Shown: piece by piece, positions 51,784-61,301 of the stretch
How positions within the stretch are numbered: position 1 is the stretch's first letter
Layout: every line of letters begins with the position of its first letter
Assembly (NCBI GenBank): GCA_964641155.1
Contig: CAZXJO010000005.1
Location: 62,001 to 126,000 of the forward strand
Length of the DNA stretch: 64,000 nt
DNA from: DTCV01 sp964641155
Lineage (GTDB): Archaea > Thermoproteota > Thermoprotei_A > Sulfolobales > NBVN01
Direction of reading: 5' to 3'
Translations under genes and position numbers: made by a program
The notes under the pieces: generated by a model
The model's input: only the letters and a program-made list of their open reading frames with translations
What the model was told of the DNA's origin: nothing
Databases searched by the model: none

Positions 51784-52093
51784 TACCGCCACCGTAAGAA
51801 TATCTCCCCAAACATCTAATCTTAAAAAACCTTAGTCCTTTAACCCCAGCTTCATCGACCAAATAAGGTAACACCTAGCCAGACAACGCAATTAATACAT
51901 TAATCTGATGAGGGAACTCCTAACTGGGATGCGTAATCAGAACTGAGACCCAAGCAATGCCGACCTAAAATTGTACATAAAATAGTATAAACTTTGATGA
52001 CTCAAACATGATTACATAAAATTGTAAAAATACCCCGAATCTGTGTCAGTTAAGCTTATTAATTTTGTCCATGATCATATAAATTGATGCCTA
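51784..52093. other. 310-base divergent spacer between cdvA and purC
   Basis: AT-rich control region. Two copies of TAAAATTGTA (51966-51975 and 52017-52026) and two of TACATAAAAT (51974-51983 and 52013-52022) are present. A purC TATA-like TTATTAATTTT ends near 52065. A weak C/D-like set at 51905-51946 (CTGATGA, CTGG, CTGA) is not convincing. No protein gene fits. Confidence 0.5.
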
Positions 52094-52825
52094 ATGAACG
52101 AACACAAACTTGTTTATGAGGGGAAAACTAAACGTGTTTATGTAAGAAACGGTTATTTGCTTATGGAGTTTAAAGACGTAGCTACTGCTTTAGACGGTGC
52201 TAAAGTCATTCATGTACCGGGCAAAGGTGTTTTAAATGCCGCCATTACCGCGTACATCTTCAAACTCCTCAAGTCGGAGGGCGTTGAGAATCATTTCATA
52301 GATTATGATGGTGAAAGGGTAATAACAGTTAAAAAGTTGGACATGATACCTGCAGAAATCGTGGTCCGCAACTACGCTTATGGCAGTTTGATTAAAAGGC
52401 TACCTTTATTTAAGCCGCTAACTAAGTTGAGCACGCCAATAGTTGAGTTCCACTATAAGAGCGATGAATTACATGACCCCCTCATACTCCCGGAAGATTT
52501 AATTAACCTCAATTTAATCAGCACCCACGAGCTGGAGAACGTTAAGGAATTATCGTTGAAGGTTAACGACGTTCTATCACGTAGGTTTAGCGAGTCGGGC
52601 TTGCTCCTCATAGACTTCAAGTTAGAATTTGGTAGGGATTCTGATGGTAAGATAATCCTCGCCGATGATATATGTGGGGATAGCTTAAGGGTCGTTGATA
52701 GCGAGGGTCGACATCATGATAAAGAGGTGTTCAGGAGAGGTGGAAGCGCGGAAGATTTAATTAACGCGTACAAATCACTCGCCTGCAAACTAGGCATCAA
52801 AGTCAGAGGGTTCGAATGTACGTAG
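52094..52825 (+). CDS. purC: SAICAR synthetase
   Basis: Adds aspartate to CAIR in de novo IMP synthesis. 243 residues: YEGKTKRVYV phosphate loop, EIVVRNYAYGS and LADDICGDSLR. First gene of the purine operon. Its 3' end overlaps purS by 10 bases. Confidence 0.96.
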   Translation: MNEHKLVYEGKTKRVYVRNGYLLMEFKDVATALDGAKVIHVPGKGVLNAAITAYIFKLLKSEGVENHFIDYDGERVITVKKLDMIPAEIVVRNYAYGSLIKRLPLFKPLTKLSTPIVEFHYKSDELHDPLILPEDLINLNLISTHELENVKELSLKVNDVLSRRFSESGLLLIDFKLEFGRDSDGKIILADDICGDSLRVVDSEGRHHDKEVFRRGGSAEDLINAYKSLACKLGIKVRGFECT

Positions 52826-53082
52826 TTGAAGTAGTGATTACTAATAAGGAATCTGTCAGGGACCCTGAAGGCGAAACAATTCACCGCGAGCTGATCGTTA
52901 AGAGAGGCTTTAAAGGTATAGCAGGGGTGAGGTCCGGGAAATACCTCGAATTTCATGTGGAGAGCGACTCATGCAGGGATGCCTTGAGGTACGTCAAAGA
53001 ACTCTGCTACAATTTACGGATCTACAACCCCGTCGTACATGAGGTTAGGGTGAGGGTTTCTGGCGAAGGTAGCTGTGATTAG
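52816..53082 (+). CDS. purS: FGAM synthase subunit PurS
   Basis: Small subunit that bridges PurL and PurQ. 88 residues: VVITNKESVRDPEGETIHRELI and SGKYLEFHVE. It overlaps purC and purQ on either side, as in other archaeal purine operons. Confidence 0.93.
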   Translation: MYVVEVVITNKESVRDPEGETIHRELIVKRGFKGIAGVRSGKYLEFHVESDSCRDALRYVKELCYNLRIYNPVVHEVRVRVSGEGSCD

Positions 53083-53731
53083 GTTCCCAGGAACTAACGC
53101 TGACTTAGACGTTGTGTGGGCGTTACGTAAGGTGGCTGGCCTGGACACATCGTTGGTTTGGTATAAAGATTTCAGAAGCAGCCATTACGACGCCATAGTG
53201 CTGCCTGGCGGGTTCAGTTACGGCGACTGGCTCAGGGCAGGGGCTATAGCGGCTAACAGTGAAGCCATTGATGAGGTTCGTGAGGCAGTAAGTAAGGGAG
53301 TGCCCACGCTGGGTATATGTAATGGATTTCAAATACTTACTGAGGCCGGGCTCTTACCGGGGGCGTTACTACCTAACAGTTCGGGAAAGTTCATATGTAG
53401 GTGGGTCAAAGTTAAGATAATCAGGCCTAGGGGTCCTTGGCTTAAGCTAGCATATGACGGATTAACCGTTGACATGCCCATAGCTCATGGTGAGGGACGT
53501 TACTACATAGATAACTACGTGGATGGCGTTCCAATGATTAAGTACTATGACTCCAACCCCAACGGGAGCTCATTCGACTTAGCGGGGGTAGCTTCAGGTG
53601 ATGGATTAGTGTTAGGTTTAATGCCCCACCCTGAGAGGGCTGCGGAGAAGGAACTAACCCCACCCAACCGCTCCCCAGGTGGTTCGGTGATCTGGCATAG
53701 CATAGCCAACTCACTTAAAGAGGGCTGGTAA
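53075..53731 (+). CDS. purQ: FGAM synthase glutaminase subunit PurQ
   Basis: Class I glutamine amidotransferase that feeds ammonia to PurL. Nucleophilic Cys in GICNGFQIL and the His/Glu of the triad in PHPERA. RFPGTNADLDV is typical. The GTG at 53075 leaves out the family's first beta strand; the frame continues upstream as AKVAV and reaches a CTG at 53060 that is seven bases after GGTG, so the true start may be CTG. Confidence 0.95.
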   Translation: MIRFPGTNADLDVVWALRKVAGLDTSLVWYKDFRSSHYDAIVLPGGFSYGDWLRAGAIAANSEAIDEVREAVSKGVPTLGICNGFQILTEAGLLPGALLPNSSGKFICRWVKVKIIRPRGPWLKLAYDGLTVDMPIAHGEGRYYIDNYVDGVPMIKYYDSNPNGSSFDLAGVASGDGLVLGLMPHPERAAEKELTPPNRSPGGSVIWHSIANSLKEGW

Positions 53732-55920
53732 TGCCGCTAAGCCCTGATGAACTATCAATTATTAGAGAAATCCTAGGCAGGGAACCCACTAATGCGGAAG
53801 TGTACATGTTTGAGGCTCAATGGAGCGAACATTGCTCATATAAGAGCAGCAGACATTATCTTAAACTACTCCCAACCATTAGTGAGGATGTCCTAATAGG
53901 ACCCGGTAGGGACGCCCCCGCAGTCAGGATATTTGATAAGTACGCCGTCGTGTTTAAAATTGAGAGCCATAACCACCCCTCTGCCGTAGATCCCTACAAC
54001 GGCGCTTCCACGGGCGTTGGGGGAATAGTACGGGACATCCTGACCCTAGGGGCTAGACCCATCGCTTTACTCGACCTTCTGTACTTCGGGGAACCGAACG
54101 AACCCTACGCTAATTGGTTGATTAGAGGTGTTGTCAGGGGGATCAGCGATTATGGAAACCGGATAGGTGTCCCCGTAGTTGCTGGGAGCACCTACTTCGA
54201 TAAATCGTACAATAGATACCCCCTAGTTAACGTAGCGTGTGTCGGCGTGGTCGAGTTAAGTAAACTCGTCCGCAGTAAGCCGGAAGCTGGTGACCTAATA
54301 GTCGTAGTTGGTAACTCAACCGGCAGGGATGGACTCTTAGGAAGTAGCTTTGCGTCAAAACCGCTGGATGGTGAACCCAGTAACATCTCGGCCGTTCAGG
54401 TAGGAGACCCATTAATTCAGAAGTTATTGATTGATGCATTAATTGACGCCGTTGATGGGGGATGCATCAAGTATCTTAAAGACCTAGGCGGCGGGGGGCT
54501 GACTACAGCGATATCTGAGACGGCGGCTGACTACGGGCTAGGGGCCGTCGTTGATCTCAGTCTACTACATCTGAGGGAGGGAGATATGAGCCCTGAGGAA
54601 ATTCTGGTCTCGGAAAGTCAGGAAAGGATGATGGTCATAGTCTCTAAAGAAGGTCTCCAGAATTTAACCCCAATACTTGAGACCTACAATCTGCGGTACA
54701 GCGTCATCGGCCACCTGGACAGTAGTGGAGTCATCAAAGTCTTCTACAAAGGTAGGTTAGTTGCTGAGGTTCCAGCTAAGGAGTTGGCTAGACCTCAAAT
54801 TAAGCTGTGGGACATTGAGTTACCTAAGGAGTATAACTACCTGTCCAAGGAGGTGAGGGTCCCTGAAGTTTCTGACCTCAAAGATGCTTTGCTGAAACTC
54901 ATCTCATCACCGAATGTAGTGTCCAGGGAGTGGATCTACAGCCAATACGATTACGAGGTGGGGATTAGGACCGTAGTTAAGCCGGGCTACGGTGATGCTG
55001 CAGTCCTCAGGCTGGTGGAGGTCGATGGATATTCCGGGATAGCCGTTAAAGGCGACGGCAACCCCAGGTACACTTACATCGACCCCTTCAGAGGGGCGGC
55101 CAACGCGGTGGGTGAGTGTTTCAGGAATTTAGTTAGTGTTGGTTCTAGGCCAGTAGCCATAGTCGATGAGTTGAACGCGGGAAACCCTGAAAAACCCGTC
55201 CACTACTGGTACTTCACCCAGATGGTTAAGGGTATCTCTTGGATGGCCCATGAACTTAGACTACCAGTCGTCGGTGGTAAGGTGAGCTTCTACAATGAGG
55301 ACCTGACCAACACCGACCAGGTGAAGCCTGTAACCACCATAGTTGGTGTGGGTGTTATTGACGATGTTAGGAGGGCGACAACACTTGACTTGAAAGGTGA
55401 TGGAAATTATCTAATAATCGCGGGTACGACATACCCCGAATTAGGTGGCAGTGAGTTCCTGTATAGGTGCTTCGGTATTGAAGGAGGTGAGGTCCCACAA
55501 CCACGTCCTTCGACAGAACTATTAAACAGTACCTATGTTAAGAAACTTGTCGACCTAGGCTACGCTGTATCGGTACATGACGTTGGTTTAGGAGGTATGG
55601 CGGCATCACTTGTGGAAATGTGTGTAAGGGGTCGTAAAGGCGTTGATGTGAACCTACTCAACGTCCCTGAGAGGGGGTGTAGGTTGCAGGACTTACTGTT
55701 CTCGGAGACTCAGGCCCGCTACTTGATAGAAGTTAGTAAGGAGCACCTAAGTGAGGCCCTGAATATAGCTTACGGGTTAGGAGTTGACGTTGGGGTGCTA
55801 GGCGTTGTAACAGGTGATCGGATATCGATTAAACATTCCGACACTGAGATACTTAGTCTACGCATTGAGGAGGTGGCCGACATCTACGAAGCTACCTTAG
55901 CAGACCTTTTGGAGGGATAG
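53731..55920 (+). CDS. purL: FGAM synthase large subunit PurL
   Basis: ATP-dependent amidination of FGAR. 729 residues with two AIRS-like halves: WSEHCSYKSSR at the start, then FKIESHNHPSAVDPYNGASTGVGGI and GDGNPRYTYIDPFRGA. ATG shares one base with the purQ stop (TAATG). Confidence 0.97.
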   Translation: MPLSPDELSIIREILGREPTNAEVYMFEAQWSEHCSYKSSRHYLKLLPTISEDVLIGPGRDAPAVRIFDKYAVVFKIESHNHPSAVDPYNGASTGVGGIVRDILTLGARPIALLDLLYFGEPNEPYANWLIRGVVRGISDYGNRIGVPVVAGSTYFDKSYNRYPLVNVACVGVVELSKLVRSKPEAGDLIVVVGNSTGRDGLLGSSFASKPLDGEPSNISAVQVGDPLIQKLLIDALIDAVDGGCIKYLKDLGGGGLTTAISETAADYGLGAVVDLSLLHLREGDMSPEEILVSESQERMMVIVSKEGLQNLTPILETYNLRYSVIGHLDSSGVIKVFYKGRLVAEVPAKELARPQIKLWDIELPKEYNYLSKEVRVPEVSDLKDALLKLISSPNVVSREWIYSQYDYEVGIRTVVKPGYGDAAVLRLVEVDGYSGIAVKGDGNPRYTYIDPFRGAANAVGECFRNLVSVGSRPVAIVDELNAGNPEKPVHYWYFTQMVKGISWMAHELRLPVVGGKVSFYNEDLTNTDQVKPVTTIVGVGVIDDVRRATTLDLKGDGNYLIIAGTTYPELGGSEFLYRCFGIEGGEVPQPRPSTELLNSTYVKKLVDLGYAVSVHDVGLGGMAASLVEMCVRGRKGVDVNLLNVPERGCRLQDLLFSETQARYLIEVSKEHLSEALNIAYGLGVDVGVLGVVTGDRISIKHSDTEILSLRIEEVADIYEATLADLLEG

Positions 55921-55925
55921 CATCC

Positions 55926-57293
55926 GTGTGCGGAATAGCCGCTTTCTACGGCCTAAATGCACCAGCCCACGTCTATAGGTTACTGCTAGAACTGCAGCAC
56001 AGGGGTCAAGAATCCGCAGGCATCGCATATTTAGCCAGTAACGGTGTCGAAACCGTGGTTCGTAGCGGTTACGTATTATCCGCTTTAGACTTAAATGAGG
56101 TCAGCAAGCTCGAATCATTAGTAGCCATAGGCCACGTCAGGTACTCGACTTCCGGGGGGTATATGGGGAGTGAGGGGGCGCAGCCAGTAACGATTAGAGG
56201 CAGTAATATGGTGATATCAGTAGCATTCAATGGTAATATAATAAATTATCGTGAACTCTCTAGGGCTTACCTCAACGATGAATGCCGAAGTGATTCCGAA
56301 GCCCTAGCCAGGCTAATACATGAATTCACAAACGACTTAGGGGATGTCGTTGAGGCTGTTAAGAAGCTCGGTGAGGTCGTAGTAGGTAGTTACAGCTTAG
56401 TTATCTTAACCTGGGAGCCGAGAATAATCATTGCTAGAGACCCCCACGGATTCAAACCACTCGCATATGCTGTTGATGATGGATCGTTCGTAGCAGCATC
56501 AGAGACGGGCGCTGTGGAAGCGTTGAACCACAATGATTGGAAGGAACTAGAACCTGGTGAAATAGTGGTGTACGATGGAAAGTCTTTAGACCGGGTGGGT
56601 GTGCGAGTGCCCACCCACTTCACTCCATGCGTCTTCGAGTACATCTATTTCTCAAGACCTGATTCAGTGTTCAATGGCATTCAGATACATGAAGCAAGGG
56701 TCCGTATGGGGGCCTTCTTAGGGGCTCGTGACGATACAGCGGTAGATGTGGCTGTACCGGTACCCGACAGCGGTAGGAGTGCTGCGTTGGGATACGCTTT
56801 CGCTAAGGGTGTCAGGTTTGATGAAGGGTTGTTCAGGAACAGGTACGTTGGAAGGAGTTTCATAATGCCTCCAGGGGTGCGTGAGTTCATTTCCAACGTT
56901 AAGTACGGATTAGTTAGGTCAGTGATCAGCGGTAGGAAGGTGGCTGTAGTTGACGACTCTCTTATAAGGGGTGTGACGTTGAAGGAGGTAAGTAGGTTGC
57001 TCCGATGCGGTGGTTGTGCGGAAGTCCACGTGAGGATAGCCAGCCCGCCGATAAAGTATCCCTGTTTCATGGGTACCGACTTCCCTAATAGGAGGGAATT
57101 AATAGCGGCGAAGCTGAACGGGGTTGAGCCCATAGCCAAGGCAATACATGCAGATTCAGTACTCTACAACACGGTGGAAGGGCTTAAATGGGCTACTAAG
57201 TTGGCTAATCCATGCATGGCGTGTTTTACAGGGGAGTACCCCTTCGAGTATGTAGATGTGGAGGCTCTGGAGAAGGTGTTTTCGAGGGGTTGA
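55926..57293 (+). CDS. purF: Amidophosphoribosyltransferase PurF
   Basis: First committed step of purine synthesis. The GTG is followed directly by TGC, so the mature N-terminus is the catalytic Cys (MCGIAA), with GHVRYSTSGG and AFNGN for the glutaminase. The PRPP loop is VVDDSLIRGVT. Cys in TPCVFEYIYF, PCFMG and CMAC match the ligands of the 4Fe-4S cluster of Bacillus-type PurF. 455 residues. A second PurF homolog follows 3 bases later. Confidence 0.96.
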   Translation: MCGIAAFYGLNAPAHVYRLLLELQHRGQESAGIAYLASNGVETVVRSGYVLSALDLNEVSKLESLVAIGHVRYSTSGGYMGSEGAQPVTIRGSNMVISVAFNGNIINYRELSRAYLNDECRSDSEALARLIHEFTNDLGDVVEAVKKLGEVVVGSYSLVILTWEPRIIIARDPHGFKPLAYAVDDGSFVAASETGAVEALNHNDWKELEPGEIVVYDGKSLDRVGVRVPTHFTPCVFEYIYFSRPDSVFNGIQIHEARVRMGAFLGARDDTAVDVAVPVPDSGRSAALGYAFAKGVRFDEGLFRNRYVGRSFIMPPGVREFISNVKYGLVRSVISGRKVAVVDDSLIRGVTLKEVSRLLRCGGCAEVHVRIASPPIKYPCFMGTDFPNRRELIAAKLNGVEPIAKAIHADSVLYNTVEGLKWATKLANPCMACFTGEYPFEYVDVEALEKVFSRG

Positions 57294-57296
57294 TCT

Positions 57297-58592
57297 ATGG
57301 CCGGGCTAATCGCGGTATCAGCTTTCGATGAGCTGTGGAGGGTGGGTAAGTACGTGTACTACGGCTTAATAGCATCTCAGAACAGAGGTCAGGACAGATA
57401 CTTCGCAGCCATAAGTGATGGGAAGGAATTACATGTGTTCGAAGGCGATTTGAACCAACTTCAGTGGACAAATAACGCCCTCCTAAGTTCTTACGGACAT
57501 GTGGGCATAGGAGGGGTTTTCACGTCAAGCGAACTCCGCAGCGTAAGATACACCCACGTAGGTGGTGATGGTATCGAATTAGCCATGATTATTGACGGGA
57601 TCTTAGATAAGCAGCTGACAAGCCTGGGTGCAGACTTAATAAAACTGATGAAGTCAGGGAACAACTTGGCGGAAGCCTTTTCTAAAGTAATTGATAGTTG
57701 CTCCGGCGCTTACTCCGTAGTAGCTATGAGTAGTAGAGGTGAAGCAATTATTTATAGGTCACCTCCCGGGCTGAAACCCCTACATATAGGTGGCTACGGC
57801 TTCGACCTAGCCATAGCGGCAACAGAATCCGCACCTATTTCGATCCTTGGGGGTGACTTGAAGAGGGGTGTTAAACCAGGCGAGTTAATATACATAACCT
57901 CTGAAATCGTTAAATCGCTCAACCTCTACGATGTGGGGAAGCCTACCTTATGCGCGTTTGAGTACATTTACATGGCAAGACCTGACTCAATCATGGATAA
58001 CATCGACGTGTACTTCATCAGGAAGTCCTTGGGCCAGCAACTGGCAAGTAGGTTCGTACATGACGTGGACGTAGTTGTAGGAGTTCCCGACACGGCGTTG
58101 CCATACGCCGTAGGTTTTGCCGCAGCGCTAGGTAAGGAGTTAGACCTAGGTTTCATATCAACAGGGACTAAAATGAGGACCGCAATTAAGGAAGACCCTA
58201 GGGACAGACTAGTAGGGATCCAACTTAAGTTAAATCCGATAAGGTGCGTCCTGAGCGGGAAGAGGGTTGCAGTAATTGATGATAGCTTAGTGAGGGGGGT
58301 GACTATGAAGAACGTAGTTCAGATCCTCAGAAATAAGTTGGGGGTTAAAGAAGTCCACGTAGTTATCGGAAGTCCTAAGCTAAGGTCCGGCTGCCCCTTC
58401 GGTATGGAGATACCCCCGAGCGACGAGTTACTGTCCGCAAACCTTGACGAGGAGTTGAGCACCAAATACATTGAGGCGGACTCACTCACATGGCTGACCG
58501 TGGATGACGTCATTAAAACGTTTAGCAGATACGGAGTCGGCATTTGTCTGAAGTGTTTCTTAAACAGCCAACCACTTGGGGGGTCTAAATGA
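57297..58592 (+). CDS. PurF paralog with inactive glutaminase domain
   Basis: A 431-residue homolog of PurF. The N-terminal nucleophile is lost (MAGLIAV instead of MCGIA), the GHVRYST segment is GHVGIGG, and the FNG oxyanion motif is IDG, so the glutaminase site cannot work by the usual mechanism. The phosphoribosyltransferase half keeps VIDDSLVRGVT, though VPDSG is VPDTA. The Fe-S cysteines persist (LCAFEYIYM, GCPFG, CLKC). It probably forms a mixed complex with the active PurF, or is an ammonia-using or regulatory subunit. Paired PurF genes exist in other Crenarchaeota, to my recollection. Confidence 0.88.
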   Translation: MAGLIAVSAFDELWRVGKYVYYGLIASQNRGQDRYFAAISDGKELHVFEGDLNQLQWTNNALLSSYGHVGIGGVFTSSELRSVRYTHVGGDGIELAMIIDGILDKQLTSLGADLIKLMKSGNNLAEAFSKVIDSCSGAYSVVAMSSRGEAIIYRSPPGLKPLHIGGYGFDLAIAATESAPISILGGDLKRGVKPGELIYITSEIVKSLNLYDVGKPTLCAFEYIYMARPDSIMDNIDVYFIRKSLGQQLASRFVHDVDVVVGVPDTALPYAVGFAAALGKELDLGFISTGTKMRTAIKEDPRDRLVGIQLKLNPIRCVLSGKRVAVIDDSLVRGVTMKNVVQILRNKLGVKEVHVVIGSPKLRSGCPFGMEIPPSDELLSANLDEELSTKYIEADSLTWLTVDDVIKTFSRYGVGICLKCFLNSQPLGGSK

Positions 58593-60070
58593 AGTTGGTT
58601 CTCGTAGGGGAAGGTAGTAGGGAGCATGCCTTAGCGCTGCTGTTGCGTAGGAGCACCCTCAACCCTAAAATTTATGTGCTATCCTCCTACGTCAATCCAG
58701 GTCTTAAGAAAGTTGCCGAAGATAGTGGAGGACGGCTGCAAAAGTGCAACATTCTGAACCCCTACGACGTTCGGAGTAAAGTTAACGAGCTATCACCTGA
58801 CATAATCATCATAGGTCCTGAAGAACCTCAATTCCACGGAGTGGTGGACGTCCTCAAGAATAGCGGCTACGCCGTTTTCGGAGCCACACGTAAATTGGCT
58901 GAAATAGAGAAGAGTAAGGTCTTCATGAGAGATCTCATGTGGAGGTTCAGGATACCGGGTAGGCTGGCCTTTAAGGCGTTCACAGACGTTGATGAGGCCA
59001 TGGAGTACGCGGAGAACGCCGGTGATGTCGTCATTAAACCTGCTAGGCAGGCAGGGGGTAAGGGAGTTAAAGTTGTGGCTGACCTACATGCTTACTTAAG
59101 CGACGTAAAGTCGGAGGTACGTAGGGAGTACAGCAGGAAATTAGTCAGTGATATCATGTCACATTACTCAGACATCGATTACAAGTTACTGATTGAGGAA
59201 AGGGTTGAGGGGGTTGAGTACACTTTAATGATGATAAGTGATGGATTTACGACGCTTCCACTACCGCTTGTTCAGGACCACCCGCACGCCTTCGACAACG
59301 ACTTAGGCCCTGAGACTGGCGGTATGGGTTCTATTCAAGGCCCCGGATACTTACTACCATTTATAAATGATGAGGAATACCGGCAGAGCGTAGAGATAGT
59401 TAACTCCGTGCTTGGAGCTCTCCAATCTGTTGTTGATGAGAGGTACGTGGGGGCAATCTCAGGTCAGATGATGTTGACACCTATATGGGGTCCAACCGTA
59501 ATAGAGTTCTACAGTAGATTCGGCGACCCTGAAGTAGTCAACCTAGTACACGTATTGGAGAGCGATTTCCTAGAGATTGTCGAGGCCGCGGTCAGCGGTA
59601 AGTTGGCTAGTATCAAGCTTAAGATACGTGATGACTTGGTCACCGTCGTTAAGGTCGTAAGTCCTAAGGGGTACCCAAATAACAGGAAAGCGGCTAGGGG
59701 CCACCCAGTAATCGTGGATGAGGATGTGATTGGGGCGTGCGGATGCGACATCCTGTACGGTGGTGTCGAACTAGGAGATGACGGCATTAAATATACGACT
59801 GGGTCAAGGATTGCCGCAGTCCTCTGCAGCGGCAATGACTACGACTCAGTAAGTAGAACCGCTAATAAGTGTGCCGAACTAGTCAGGTGTGGGGATGGTT
59901 GGAGCACCTTCTACCGTAGTGACATAGGGTCTACGTCTCTTATCAGCGAACGTGTAAGATTGTCAGAAATTGTTAGGAGCGTATACACTTACAGGTGGAG
60001 GAATAACTTGATGAGCATTAAAGTAGACTGGGTCCCAGGGAAGGGGGCTACAATATATGACTACCGATAA
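58589..60070 (+). CDS. purD: GAR synthetase
   Basis: ATP-grasp ligase joining glycine to phosphoribosylamine. 493 residues: LVGEGSREHAL at the start, AGGKGVKVV in the ATP loop, DNDLGPETGGMGSI, and FYSRFGDPE. Somewhat longer than bacterial PurD. Overlaps both neighbours. Confidence 0.96.
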   Translation: MKLVLVGEGSREHALALLLRRSTLNPKIYVLSSYVNPGLKKVAEDSGGRLQKCNILNPYDVRSKVNELSPDIIIIGPEEPQFHGVVDVLKNSGYAVFGATRKLAEIEKSKVFMRDLMWRFRIPGRLAFKAFTDVDEAMEYAENAGDVVIKPARQAGGKGVKVVADLHAYLSDVKSEVRREYSRKLVSDIMSHYSDIDYKLLIEERVEGVEYTLMMISDGFTTLPLPLVQDHPHAFDNDLGPETGGMGSIQGPGYLLPFINDEEYRQSVEIVNSVLGALQSVVDERYVGAISGQMMLTPIWGPTVIEFYSRFGDPEVVNLVHVLESDFLEIVEAAVSGKLASIKLKIRDDLVTVVKVVSPKGYPNNRKAARGHPVIVDEDVIGACGCDILYGGVELGDDGIKYTTGSRIAAVLCSGNDYDSVSRTANKCAELVRCGDGWSTFYRSDIGSTSLISERVRLSEIVRSVYTYRWRNNLMSIKVDWVPGKGATIYDYR

Positions 60071-61301
60071 ATGTAGGGACTTCTTAGGCACTCCGCTAAG
60101 CAGTTCCCCGGTCAAGGTCCTCCTTCTAGGCGGCGGTGAGATAGGTAAGGAAGTGGCATTAGAGGCACATAAATTGAGTTGTGAAGTTGTGGTTGTTGAT
60201 AGGTATGATAACGCGCCGGCGATGCACGTTACGCATAGGAAGTACGTAGTGGACATGTTTGAGAGTGGCGCTATCAAAGATATAATCCGTAGGGAAAACC
60301 CGGACGTCGTCATACCTGAAATAGAGGCTATTAACACCCAAGCACTTAAAGAGTTGGAGTCCGAAGGCTATTTCATAGCGCCGAACGCGGAGGCGGTGAG
60401 GATATGCATGAACAGGATAGAGTTAAGAGACTTTATTTCTAAAACGTTAGGACTGCCAACAACCAACTACTTCGTAGCGAAAGATGAGGACGAAGTTATC
60501 AGGGGATGTGACGCCGTTGGTTACCCATGCATCATCAAGCCTGAAATGAGTAGCAGTGGCCATGGGCATACGGTAATCTACGAACCGATGAACGAGAAGT
60601 ACTACCGCGAACTCTACATGAATGCGTTAAAGCACAGCAGGGGTCGTAGTCGCAGGGTGATTGTTGAGGAGTTCGTGAAGCTAGATGCTGAGTTCACGGT
60701 GCTGGCTTTCAGGTCCTTACGACCTAGCAATGAAGTCCGCACAGACGTCTTAGAACCTATCGAGCATTGGAGGTATGGTAAGTTTTACTACGTTGAGTCG
60801 TGGCAACCTTCAAACAGGTCGGAGGGCATATTGGCTAAGTGTAGGGAGTATTCGGCAAAGATCGCCAACGCCCTGGGCGGTCTCGGAGTTTACGGTGTGG
60901 AACTCTTCCTCACCAGTGACAATAGGTTGCTGGTGAGTGAGGTAGCACCCAGACCACATGATACTGGGTTCGTGACACTAGTTACCCAAGACCTAAGCGA
61001 GTTCGCCATCCACTTAAGGGCGTCACTCAGACTTCCCATAGCTAAGGTTAGCTTAATATCCGCCGGCGCCAGCTACGCAATATATGCTGAAGAGGATGGC
61101 TTATGGGGGCCGAGTTACCATGGATTATGCGAAGTCCTGAATGTTGAAGGCGTCGACATAAGGGTTTTCGGTAAGCCATCAACTTACAAGGGTAGGAGGA
61201 TGGCTGTCCTCCTCGCTAGGGGTTCTACCACAAACGAGGCAAGGGGTAAGCTGCACGAAGTAGTTAATAAGGTCCGCATTTCCCGGGGGAGTTGTTTATG
61301 A
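60057..61301 (+). CDS. purT: Formate-dependent GAR transformylase
   Basis: ATP-grasp enzyme making formyl-GAR from formate and ATP without folate. 414 residues: LGTPLSSSPVKVLLLGGGEIGKEVA, DRYDNAPAMHVTHR, PEIEAI, and SEVAPRPHDTGFVT. It replaces folate-dependent PurN at this step. Confidence 0.96.
   Translation: MTTDKCRDFLGTPLSSSPVKVLLLGGGEIGKEVALEAHKLSCEVVVVDRYDNAPAMHVTHRKYVVDMFESGAIKDIIRRENPDVVIPEIEAINTQALKELESEGYFIAPNAEAVRICMNRIELRDFISKTLGLPTTNYFVAKDEDEVIRGCDAVGYPCIIKPEMSSSGHGHTVIYEPMNEKYYRELYMNALKHSRGRSRRVIVEEFVKLDAEFTVLAFRSLRPSNEVRTDVLEPIEHWRYGKFYYVESWQPSNRSEGILAKCREYSAKIANALGGLGVYGVELFLTSDNRLLVSEVAPRPHDTGFVTLVTQDLSEFAIHLRASLRLPIAKVSLISAGASYAIYAEEDGLWGPSYHGLCEVLNVEGVDIRVFGKPSTYKGRRMAVLLARGSTTNEARGKLHEVVNKVRISRGSCL

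Noticed and set aside
51901..51950. C/D-box RNA in the cdvA-purC spacer
   Set aside because: C box starts with C instead of a purine, D' is CTGG, no proper C' box and no TATA element at the right place.
52800..52825. TTCGAA-containing tRNA T-arm-like sequence
   Set aside because: It is the last part of the purC coding frame (Arg-Gly-Phe-Glu) and has no tRNA fold around it.
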